Below, piece after piece: positions 23,315-31,088 of a stretch of DNA of 32,617 bases. Numbering within the stretch: position 1 is the stretch's first letter; each line of letters begins with the position of its first letter. The position numbers and the translations under genes were made by a program. The notes under the pieces are model-generated. The model had not been told where the DNA came from. It did no database searches and saw only the letters and a program-made list of their open reading frames with translations. The DNA comes from an uncultured Pseudomonadota bacterium (lineage in GTDB: Bacteria > Pseudomonadota > Gammaproteobacteria > Burkholderiales > Methylophilaceae), in assembly GCA_903833595.1 (NCBI GenBank), contig CAILFU010000013.1, forward strand, positions 1-32,617. Direction: 5' to 3'.

Positions 23315-25130
23315 TTTTGTAATCCTTTATTAAAGCTTTATCCTGATGTTCTTTTCTAAGAATGCAATTTCCAACCACTAAAAAATCAATATCAGTCCCC
23401 ATTAAACAATTAAACGCATCTTCAGGTGAGCAAACAATAGGCTCCCCTCTTACGTTAAAAGAAGTATTAACCAAAACAGGGCAGCCTGTTATTTCCTTAA
23501 ATTTTGAAATTAAAGCATGATATTTAGGATTGGTATTTTTACTGACCGTTTGAATTCTTGCAGAATAATCAACGTGTGTAACAGCTGGAATTTCTGAGCG
23601 TGCTACATTGAGCCTATCAATACCAAATAAGTTTTTTTGCTCATCCGTCATCTCTAATTGTTTATCTTTGTTTACATCAGCCACCAATAGCATATAGGGG
23701 CTATCCGTACCGATTTGAAACCAATCAGCTACATCTTCTCTAAGCACACTCGGCGCAAAAGGACGGAAAGACTCCCTGTATTTAACTTTAAGATTTAATT
23801 GTTTTTGAACTGACGGCGAGCGTGGGTCAGCTATGATTGACCGCGCGCCTAAAGACCTAGGGCCAAACTCCATTCTGCCTTGATGCCAGCCTACCGCCAA
23901 ACCATCTGCTAATGCTTGAGCTGTTTTATTAATCAACTCAGTATCGCTGACAGATTCAAATCTTGCACCGACATGACTTAATCTTTGCTCTATCTCTTTT
24001 TGATTAAATTCAGGGCCAAGATAAGCACCTTTCATGCTATCTTGAGCATCCACTTTTCTTGGTTGACCAAGCATTAAATAATAAGCGGCAAGCGCTGCAC
24101 CAACTGCCCCGCCAGCATCACCAGATGCTGGTTGAATCCAAATATTATCAAATATGTTTTCTCTCAGAAGCTTGCCATTAGCTACGCAATTTAATGCAAC
24201 ACCGCCTGCTAAACACAAATTATTTAAACCTGTAGATTTTTTAATACCTCGTGCAAGTTTAATAACCACTTCTTCTGTCACCGCCTGAATTGAGGCAGCA
24301 AGATCCATTTCTCTTTGCGTTAAGGTGGATTCAGATTTTCTAGGCGGCGCGCCAAATAACTGGTTAAATCGCTCACTTGTCATGGTGAGCCCAGTACAAT
24401 AATTAAAATAGCTCATGTCTAAATGAAATGAGCCATCTTCTTTAATATCAATCAGATGATTTTTAATGAGATCTGCATATTTTGGCTCACCATATGGTGC
24501 CAACCCCATGACTTTATATTCACCAGAATTAACTTTAAAGCCCGTGTAATAAGTCATTGCAGAATACAACAAGCCTAAGGAGTGCGGAAAGTGTATTTCA
24601 TTTTTTACGGTTAGACTGTTCCCCTTGCCAACAGCTAATGATGTAGTTGCCCATTCACCTACACCATCCATTGTTAATACTGCAGCCTCTTCAAAAGGTG
24701 ATGGGAAAAATGCAGATGCCGCATGACTTAAATGATGTTCAGAAAACAGCAACCTTGTTGACCAATCGATATCCTTATCTAAAAATTCCTTTAGCGCATC
24801 AAGGATGACTGATTTCTGAAACAACTTATCTTTAATCCAAACAGGCAATGAAGTTGCAAAGCTTTTAAACCCTTTGGGGGCAAAGGCTAAGTAGGTTTCG
24901 AAGAGTCGCTCAAATTTTAAAAACGGTTTATCGTAAAAAACTACGTAATCAATTTGATGTGCGGCTAACTTTGCCTCACTTAAGCAATAATTAATGGCAT
25001 TGATAGGAAAATTTTCATCATGCTTTTTTCGCGTAAAACGCTCTTCTTGTGCTGCACTAATAATTTCGCCATCAACAACCAAGCATGCCGCTGCATCATG
25101 GTAATAGGCCGATATTCCTAAAATATTCAT
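23295..25130 (-). CDS. NodU/TobZ-family carbamoyltransferase
   Basis: MNILGISAYYHDAAACLVVDGEIISAAQEERFTRKKHDENFP; LFSEHHLSHAASAFFPSPF; GWHQGRMEFGPRSLGARSIIADPRS; VLVNTSFNVRGEPIVCSPEDA. Confidence 0.96.
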   Translation of the reverse strand: MNILGISAYYHDAAACLVVDGEIISAAQEERFTRKKHDENFPINAINYCLSEAKLAAHQIDYVVFYDKPFLKFERLFETYLAFAPKGFKSFATSLPVWIKDKLFQKSVILDALKEFLDKDIDWSTRLLFSEHHLSHAASAFFPSPFEEAAVLTMDGVGEWATTSLAVGKGNSLTVKNEIHFPHSLGLLYSAMTYYTGFKVNSGEYKVMGLAPYGEPKYADLIKNHLIDIKEDGSFHLDMSYFNYCTGLTMTSERFNQLFGAPPRKSESTLTQREMDLAASIQAVTEEVVIKLARGIKKSTGLNNLCLAGGVALNCVANGKLLRENIFDNIWIQPASGDAGGAVGAALAAYYLMLGQPRKVDAQDSMKGAYLGPEFNQKEIEQRLSHVGARFESVSDTELINKTAQALADGLAVGWHQGRMEFGPRSLGARSIIADPRSPSVQKQLNLKVKYRESFRPFAPSVLREDVADWFQIGTDSPYMLLVADVNKDKQLEMTDEQKNLFGIDRLNVARSEIPAVTHVDYSARIQTVSKNTNPKYHALISKFKEITGCPVLVNTSFNVRGEPIVCSPEDAFNCLMGTDIDFLVVGNCILRKEHQDKALIKDYKNAYELD

Positions 25131-25133
25131 GAC

Positions 25134-25283
25134 TTAAAACAGTGTATAAATAAATGGCGCTAGTACTGAACCCTGCCCCAAAATAAGCAATCCGCCCAGC
25201 ATAATAATGACAATAAAAATTGGTGCAAGCCATAGTTTTTTGCGCTTACGTAAAAAATTGAGCATTTCTTTTAAAAAAGACAT
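25134..25283 (-). CDS. 49-aa DUF5989-like membrane microprotein
   Basis: Not in the ORF track. Minus-strand translation MSFLKEMLNFLRKRKKLWLAPIFIVIIMLGGLLILGQGSVLAPFIYTLF*; ends 3 bp before the carbamoyltransferase start. Confidence 0.88.
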   Translation of the reverse strand: MSFLKEMLNFLRKRKKLWLAPIFIVIIMLGGLLILGQGSVLAPFIYTLF

Positions 25284-25292
25284 AACACCACC

Positions 25293-25688
25293 TTAAAATT
25301 GATTTTTAAATGATTCTGCATCTGAGTTGGCGCCTATAGGCTCAACCCAGTAACTCGTTGTATTAGACCTCTTAAGCTTTAACTCATCACGACCCATTAA
25401 CTTAGCTATTAAAGAAATTGGCGTGAGCAAACCAAAGAAAATAATACCCAATACAATAGGGCTCACCACTTTACCTAAAGCAAGTCCCAACATAAACCAT
25501 GCTTTATTTAAAGGGCTTAGTAAATTTTGGTAGAAAAAACTGGCGGCTAGAAAAAGTAAACCGACTAGCAGATAACTACTAACAGTTAAAATTGATTCTT
25601 GCTTAAAGTCGGCATATACAGAAAATGCAAAAAATATGGCGGCAAATAACAAACCGAATTTTTTATTACTTGGGAGTTGAGGACTCAT
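25293..25688 (-). CDS. SxtJ-family membrane protein
   Basis: Start chosen at MSPQLPSNKKFGLLF; PLNKAWFMLGLALGKVVSPIVLGIIFFGLLTPISLIAKLMGRDELKLKR...SYWVE; next to DUF5989 and the carbamoyltransferase. Confidence 0.82.
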   Translation of the reverse strand: MSPQLPSNKKFGLLFAAIFFAFSVYADFKQESILTVSSYLLVGLLFLAASFFYQNLLSPLNKAWFMLGLALGKVVSPIVLGIIFFGLLTPISLIAKLMGRDELKLKRSNTTSYWVEPIGANSDAESFKNQF

Positions 25689-25860
25689 ACAATAATTTAA
25701 TTGAATATTTAACGATAGGCAACATTGTACATGAACTCTGTTTACTTTGAATTGCCAATAATTCCTTAGTAAAATGTTATACAAGCTATAAAATAGCTAT
25801 TGTTTGACGACCCATTAACTCTATGTACTACGCTAAAGCAATATCAAACTTGGAATATGC

Positions 25861-26730
25861 ATGAAATTTAATCTCTCTTGCAATACTAGTAAAGAATCGC
25901 CTGAATCCGTGCTATTTTCAGCTAACCAGTGCGATGCGCTATTTGCTGCGGTAATGGTGCATGATGAGCTTTACCCTGAGGCGAAGCTACCAGATGCAAT
26001 TCATCTTGATTACAGCCAAGAGCAACTTGCACAGTGCTATCACCTTTGCCAACAACTGTGGCTAAGTAGTGTTGATAGAACGCAACTATGCCTGATGATA
26101 GAAAAAATTTATCAACAGGGCTTTCTTAGTGCTGAGGATAAAATTACCTACCATGGTATGCGCGCCAAGATTAAGCACCTACGCTTTGCCTATGTCACTT
26201 TTGATGAAAGACACCGCTACCCTACAATGTTTCATTGGATGACAGGCGTGATGGGTAATTTACAAGATGCCTTCAAGCATAATCAGCGTCCTGCATTAGT
26301 GCGCTCAGCTCTGTTAGTACGTTTTTTATTAACTATACCTTTTTACACCTTGATCACAAAAGAAATGGATTGCTTTCAGCCCAGTACGCCTGAAAGCTTT
26401 CGCAATTATGTACATAATGAAATCAATTTCATTCGAGAGCACCTCACAAAAAATGTAATTACTGGTAAGGAATTTCACGAAATGCGCAAAGTGATTAGCC
26501 GACAAGTAGCCATGTATGACAACCTAAAAACACTTTACCCCTCAGCATATCATCGTAGCATTTCAGAATACCTCAGTACCCTGAACGGCTTAATGGGTAG
26601 TAAGCACGATGAACTCATTGCCAAGAAATTTGACCAGTCACAAGATTATTACAACGATACTTTTGTCATACCAGATGAAATTAAGCAACGCTTAGTAAAT
26701 CTCACCAACAAATATATAGAACCTGCATAA
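25861..26730 (+). CDS. Uncharacterised helical protein with two CHAD-like His/Arg helix motifs
   Basis: ITYHGMRAKIKHLRFAYVTFD and EFHEMRKVISRQVAMYDNLKTL resemble the two CHAD HxxRxxxxRLR-type repeats; 2 bp before the kinase gene. Confidence 0.5.
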   Translation: MKFNLSCNTSKESPESVLFSANQCDALFAAVMVHDELYPEAKLPDAIHLDYSQEQLAQCYHLCQQLWLSSVDRTQLCLMIEKIYQQGFLSAEDKITYHGMRAKIKHLRFAYVTFDERHRYPTMFHWMTGVMGNLQDAFKHNQRPALVRSALLVRFLLTIPFYTLITKEMDCFQPSTPESFRNYVHNEINFIREHLTKNVITGKEFHEMRKVISRQVAMYDNLKTLYPSAYHRSISEYLSTLNGLMGSKHDELIAKKFDQSQDYYNDTFVIPDEIKQRLVNLTNKYIEPA

Positions 26731-26732
26731 TT

Positions 26733-27431
26733 ATGCCTCGAAGAAAATTACACCTTAACAATGTCATAGCCGTAGTAGGTTGCGATGGTTCGGGCAAATC
26801 AACTTTAACGGTTGATCTTATTAGTCATTTAGCCCAGCAGAGGCAGGTGGAGTGGCTGTACCTTGGTCAGTCATCTGGCAATATTGGCGAGTGGATTAAA
26901 AATCTACCTATTATAGGCGCATCATTTGGGCGTTATTTAGCGCGCAAAGCTGAACGTGCTCACAGCAAAGAAGCATCCTCGCCAGACACGTTAACTGCGC
27001 TGGTGATTTTTTTACTTTCACTCTGGCGTGCGCATAAATTTCGCCGTATGTTGAAGCTTGCACGTCGAGGTGTGTTGGTCATTGCGGATCGCTATCCACA
27101 AGCCGAGGTATCAGGTTTTTATTTTGACGGGCAAGGCCTCAATTCAGCCAATGCGCAAAGCTGGCTAGCTCGACAACTATTAAAACAGGAATCTCGGCTT
27201 TACCAGTGGATGGCAAGCCACTTACCTACCCTGTTAATACGCCTTAATATTGATGCTGAAACTGCCCATACGCGCAAACCTGATCACAAACTTTCTATGC
27301 TACGCGATAAGGTGAGGGTGATTCCAACACTCCATTTTAATAACGCACCTATTTTAGATTTAAATGGTCGCGACCCCTACCCACAGGTATTGGATGCTGC
27401 ACTCACCGCTATCCATGCAGTTACCAAATAG
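26733..27431 (+). CDS. dTMP-kinase-like P-loop kinase (paralogue 2)
   Basis: VVGCDGSGKSTLTVDL, ADRYPQAEVSGFYFDGQGL, RLNIDAETAHTRKPDHKLSMLRDKV. Confidence 0.8.
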   Translation: MPRRKLHLNNVIAVVGCDGSGKSTLTVDLISHLAQQRQVEWLYLGQSSGNIGEWIKNLPIIGASFGRYLARKAERAHSKEASSPDTLTALVIFLLSLWRAHKFRRMLKLARRGVLVIADRYPQAEVSGFYFDGQGLNSANAQSWLARQLLKQESRLYQWMASHLPTLLIRLNIDAETAHTRKPDHKLSMLRDKVRVIPTLHFNNAPILDLNGRDPYPQVLDAALTAIHAVTK

Positions 27432-27553
27432 TCACAACTCTAATTGATGCATACGCCGATGAAACTAAGCGGCGCTTCTTAGTATTTGCTTGGATGCAAG
27501 CTATAATGGCGAATCTCAATTAACCATCAGTTGAATTGAATACTGAGCCCACT

Positions 27554-28270
27554 ATGTCTGCATCTATCAATCACCATGACAAAAGTCATCTTCTTACTGG
27601 CGTTGTTGCCGTTGTTGGCTGTGATGGTACTGGAAAATCTACCCTAACTGCTGATTTACTGACCTACCTGCAAAGTAAGGGCGTTGCTGAGCGTCGCTAT
27701 CTTGGCCTAGTATCTGGCGAAATGGGCGATAAAATAAAGCTACTGCCTATTTTTGGTGTATGGCTAGAGCTGCATCTTTCGGCCAAGGCACAACGGGCGC
27801 AAGACATGAAGCAGAAACTGCCCGGCACAGGTACTGCAATCATTATGCATATACTTTCTTTATGGCGCGTGAGGCAACTTAAGCTCGTGATGCGCTTGTC
27901 ACAACGCGGGGTGTTGGTCATCACAGATCGCTATCCGCAGGCAGAAATTTCTGGGTTTCGTTATGATGGGCCTGGCATTACTGTTACTAGTGAAGATAAT
28001 TGGCTACTACGCAAGCTTGCGGCACGTGAACTAAAACTTTATCAGTGGATGGCACAGCAAAAACCAGCCTTGATTATTCGCCTCAACATTGATGCGGAAA
28101 CAGCCCACTCCCGTAAACCTGACCATAGCTTGGCCGAGTTACGTGACAAAATTTCCGTAATGCCACGCCTAAATTTTAATGGCACTAAACTGGTTGATAT
28201 TGATGCTAGATTACCCTATGCAGAAGTATTGGCTAACGCCTTAAAAGCGGTTAAATCTGCCATTAAATAA
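27554..28270 (+). CDS. dTMP-kinase-like P-loop kinase (paralogue 3)
   Basis: VVGCDGTGKSTLTADL, TDRYPQAEISGFRYDGPGI, RLNIDAETAHSRKPDHSLAELRDKI; start chosen at ATG 27554. Confidence 0.8.
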   Translation: MSASINHHDKSHLLTGVVAVVGCDGTGKSTLTADLLTYLQSKGVAERRYLGLVSGEMGDKIKLLPIFGVWLELHLSAKAQRAQDMKQKLPGTGTAIIMHILSLWRVRQLKLVMRLSQRGVLVITDRYPQAEISGFRYDGPGITVTSEDNWLLRKLAARELKLYQWMAQQKPALIIRLNIDAETAHSRKPDHSLAELRDKISVMPRLNFNGTKLVDIDARLPYAEVLANALKAVKSAIK

Positions 28271-28380
28271 AATCAGTACTCTACTACTTAGTAGTAAACC
28301 AATGGTATAGCACGTGCGTTAACCATTTACTTTCATCATGATAAAATACAGTTTTGCTTTATATAGAGGCTAATAATTCT

Positions 28381-29142
28381 ATGAATATGACCGCAACTCC
28401 TACTTCTGACAAAATGCCGTTATGGCGCCGCTTAACGATGAAAACTGGCAAGCATTTACTACGCTGGCTAGGTAATTTTCAAGCACGTCACTCGCTTATC
28501 AGCACCACTCCTGTTATTGGTAATGATGAATTCACTTGGGTACCGCAACTAGAAGCTGCATATGCAGACATTCGGGCCGAGTTGGATGCACTACTTGAAA
28601 AGCCTGAAGATATTCCTGCTTTTCACCAAATCTCTCCAGATCAAAAACGTATTTCTAAAGGCAACAATTGGAAGACTTTTGCTTTTTATGTGTATGGTGA
28701 ACGTGTGGATGACAACTGTGCAGCATGCCCACGCACAGCATCAGTACTCGCTTCCTTACCTGGCATGCGCACAGCGATGTTCTCAATTTTAGCGCCTCAC
28801 TATCACATCGAGCCGCACAAAGGCCCGACTCGTGCAGTGATACGTGCTCACCTTGGATTAAAAATACCCAAAGACAGACAGAAGGTTTGGATTCGTGTGC
28901 ACGACCAATTTTTGCATTGGGAAGAAGGCAAAGTTGTGCTGTTTGACGATGCCTACGAACACGAAGTACGCAACGATACAGATGAATTTCGCGCGGTATT
29001 ATTCATTGACATTGACCGACCGATGGACCGCATTGGTACCTTGGTGAATCAATTGATTGTGCGCACTATTCAAGCCAGTAGCTATGTTAAGCAGCCTTTA
29101 AAAAACGTAGCTGCGTGGAACCGTGACCATAAAAAGTATTAG
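28381..29142 (+). CDS. Aspartyl/asparaginyl beta-hydroxylase (PF05118) family, LpxO-like
   Basis: FSILAPHYHIEPHKGPTRAVIRAHLGLKIP...GKVVLFDDAYEHEVRNDTDEFRAVLFIDIDRP; start chosen at ATG 28381. Confidence 0.87.
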   Translation: MNMTATPTSDKMPLWRRLTMKTGKHLLRWLGNFQARHSLISTTPVIGNDEFTWVPQLEAAYADIRAELDALLEKPEDIPAFHQISPDQKRISKGNNWKTFAFYVYGERVDDNCAACPRTASVLASLPGMRTAMFSILAPHYHIEPHKGPTRAVIRAHLGLKIPKDRQKVWIRVHDQFLHWEEGKVVLFDDAYEHEVRNDTDEFRAVLFIDIDRPMDRIGTLVNQLIVRTIQASSYVKQPLKNVAAWNRDHKKY

Positions 29143-29153
29143 GATTTTTTAAG

Positions 29154-29672
29154 TTGTTTACTTTTTATCAACGAGGGTTCACTAGAGATGCATTGATTTT
29201 ACTAGGATTGCTTGGCGCATTCATGCCTAGCAGCGTGCTTATAACTTCAGCTTTTGCAAACCCAGTTGCCGATGACATTCATGGGCTGTGGGTAGACAAT
29301 AAAGACCCTGACCGGCAAAAATTCGCAGTGATTGTTGAAGATTGCGGTAGCAAACTTTGTGGTCGCCTGTATTGGTTAAAAAAACCTTTATCCGCTAACG
29401 GATTACCTAAGCGAGATAAACACAACTCCAATGAAACACTCCGTGACCGGCCTTTGTGCGGATTACAGATTTTAACTGGCTTTCAATACGTGAGCGATAA
29501 CACTTGGAATTCGGGTGAAATTTATAACCCTGACGACGGGCTCACTTTTAGCAGCACCATGAAATTAGCCCCTGAGGGGTCGCTTAAAATTCGCGGCTAT
29601 GTAGGCATCTCGCTATTTGGCAAAACACTAGAATGGGTAAGGCCAGCAGAAGAAATTGCTCGGTGTAAATAA
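29154..29672 (+). CDS. DUF2147 family secreted protein
   Basis: Signal-like N-terminus (TTG start); ADDIHGLWVDNKDPDRQKFAVIVEDCGSKLCGRLYWLKKP...GEIYNPDDGLTFSSTMKL. Confidence 0.82.
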   Translation: MFTFYQRGFTRDALILLGLLGAFMPSSVLITSAFANPVADDIHGLWVDNKDPDRQKFAVIVEDCGSKLCGRLYWLKKPLSANGLPKRDKHNSNETLRDRPLCGLQILTGFQYVSDNTWNSGEIYNPDDGLTFSSTMKLAPEGSLKIRGYVGISLFGKTLEWVRPAEEIARCK

Positions 29673-29682
29673 TTAGCGCTTT

Positions 29683-31008
29683 TTAACTTTTAGGGCTGTC
29701 CTGCCTATTGCCATGAATAAGTACTAGCATACCGATTAATGGTAACGCTGCCGCAACACTAGCCGCCAGCCCCGCGCCTATTAAACCCATTTTAGCAGTC
29801 AGTACAACAAACAAAAACAAATAGATACTGGTAGACACAACGTACAAACCCATAGCCTTGGCAGCGTAGCCCATGGCATAAAGAGCAGAACGTAGTGGTG
29901 AGGCAGTGAGGTCTAGGGTAGCGGCAAGTAACATGAGTGTGAGTATAGATTTAGCCGCAACAAACTGCTGACCCAGTAGTGTCGCCAGTAAATGCTCACC
30001 AAAAAAGTAACTAGTTAGTACAAACAACGAGCCTAATGCGCCGCCAAGTAAGGCAGTGCGGTAAGCAATGACATCAAAGGCCTGGTTACCTTGATTCCAG
30101 TTTCTGGTGAGGTCAACAAAGATAACTTGGCGGATTAATATTGCTGGTTTGGAGAGCATACTCGATAGCTCACGCGCTAATCGCAACAGCCCTGCTTCAG
30201 CAGGGCCCAACAAATAACCCACCAGCACCGTCGTAATGTGTTTAGGTAAAATATCTAAGTTTGATTGCCAATAAGTCACCCAAAGAAAATGGCGTAAACC
30301 ATCACAGTCACTTAACTTAGCATCTTTAACACTAACACCCGCTAATGCCTCTTTAATATGAGTATTATATTTATGCTTAGCATGCCACATCAGGTAAAAG
30401 TTTTCAGCCGCATAACCACTTGCCCAAATAGCAACAAATACTTGAATAGGTGCACTTAACCACCAAGCAATCACCACACCCATAAAACGTATGGTGGGTG
30501 AAATGGTCATTTGCCGACCTAAGATATCAAAACGATCATACAACCGTAAAATACCACTAGCAGTGCCAGTGCCAGTGGTAATCAGTACGACGCTATAGGC
30601 CATGAGTAGCATGACATGGTTATTATCCATGCCTATAGAGGGGCCAGCGAAGGGTGCCACAGCAAGCGCCAACAGGGCTGCAGTTATGCTGGCCTGTTTA
30701 TCAATACGACGACATACCTTAATTAGCCGACCCAGCGCATGGCTATCTCCAGCATCATGCGCGGGCACACCGAAGCGTACAATGGCATCCACTGAACCGA
30801 AATCAAGGAGCGCACGTATCAACATAGCATAGGTGTGAATTAACACCACCATACCAAACTCAGCTGGGCCAAGTGAACGCGCCATCAAGGCGGTAGCGCC
30901 AAAGGCCATGATGGCGGCCGCGCCACGGCCTCTGATTAGAATCCAGAAGTTAGCCAACACACGGCGCATTGGATTTAATTGCTGAGGGGAATCTTCAGAT
31001 TTTTTCAC
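29683..31008 (-). CDS. Polysaccharide/lipid flippase-like multi-TM protein (Wzx/oligosaccharyl flippase family)
   Basis: RRVLANFWILIRGRGAAAIMAFGATALMARSLGPAEFGMVVLIHTYAMLIRALLDFGSVDAIVRFG; many TM helices. Confidence 0.8.
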   Translation of the reverse strand: MKKSEDSPQQLNPMRRVLANFWILIRGRGAAAIMAFGATALMARSLGPAEFGMVVLIHTYAMLIRALLDFGSVDAIVRFGVPAHDAGDSHALGRLIKVCRRIDKQASITAALLALAVAPFAGPSIGMDNNHVMLLMAYSVVLITTGTGTASGILRLYDRFDILGRQMTISPTIRFMGVVIAWWLSAPIQVFVAIWASGYAAENFYLMWHAKHKYNTHIKEALAGVSVKDAKLSDCDGLRHFLWVTYWQSNLDILPKHITTVLVGYLLGPAEAGLLRLARELSSMLSKPAILIRQVIFVDLTRNWNQGNQAFDVIAYRTALLGGALGSLFVLTSYFFGEHLLATLLGQQFVAAKSILTLMLLAATLDLTASPLRSALYAMGYAAKAMGLYVVSTSIYLFLFVVLTAKMGLIGAGLAASVAAALPLIGMLVLIHGNRQDSPKS

Positions 31009-31047
31009 ATGCTGCCTATATTAAATCAAGTGCTTTCTCATCACATC

Positions 31048-31073
31048 GTCATCCTCTCAAAGGAGAGGATGAC
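31048..31073. repeat. Perfect 11-bp inverted repeat (hairpin) between spt-like gene and flippase
   Basis: gtcatcctctc-aaag-gagaggatgac. Confidence 0.85.
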
Positions 31074-31088
31074 GTGCTGTTTATTGAT

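Noticed and set aside
27481-27506. gcttg-gatg-caagc followed by tataat upstream of kinase paralogue 3, considered as a regulator site or promoter
   Set aside because: Arms are only 5 bp and no well-spaced -35 box was found; too weak to call.
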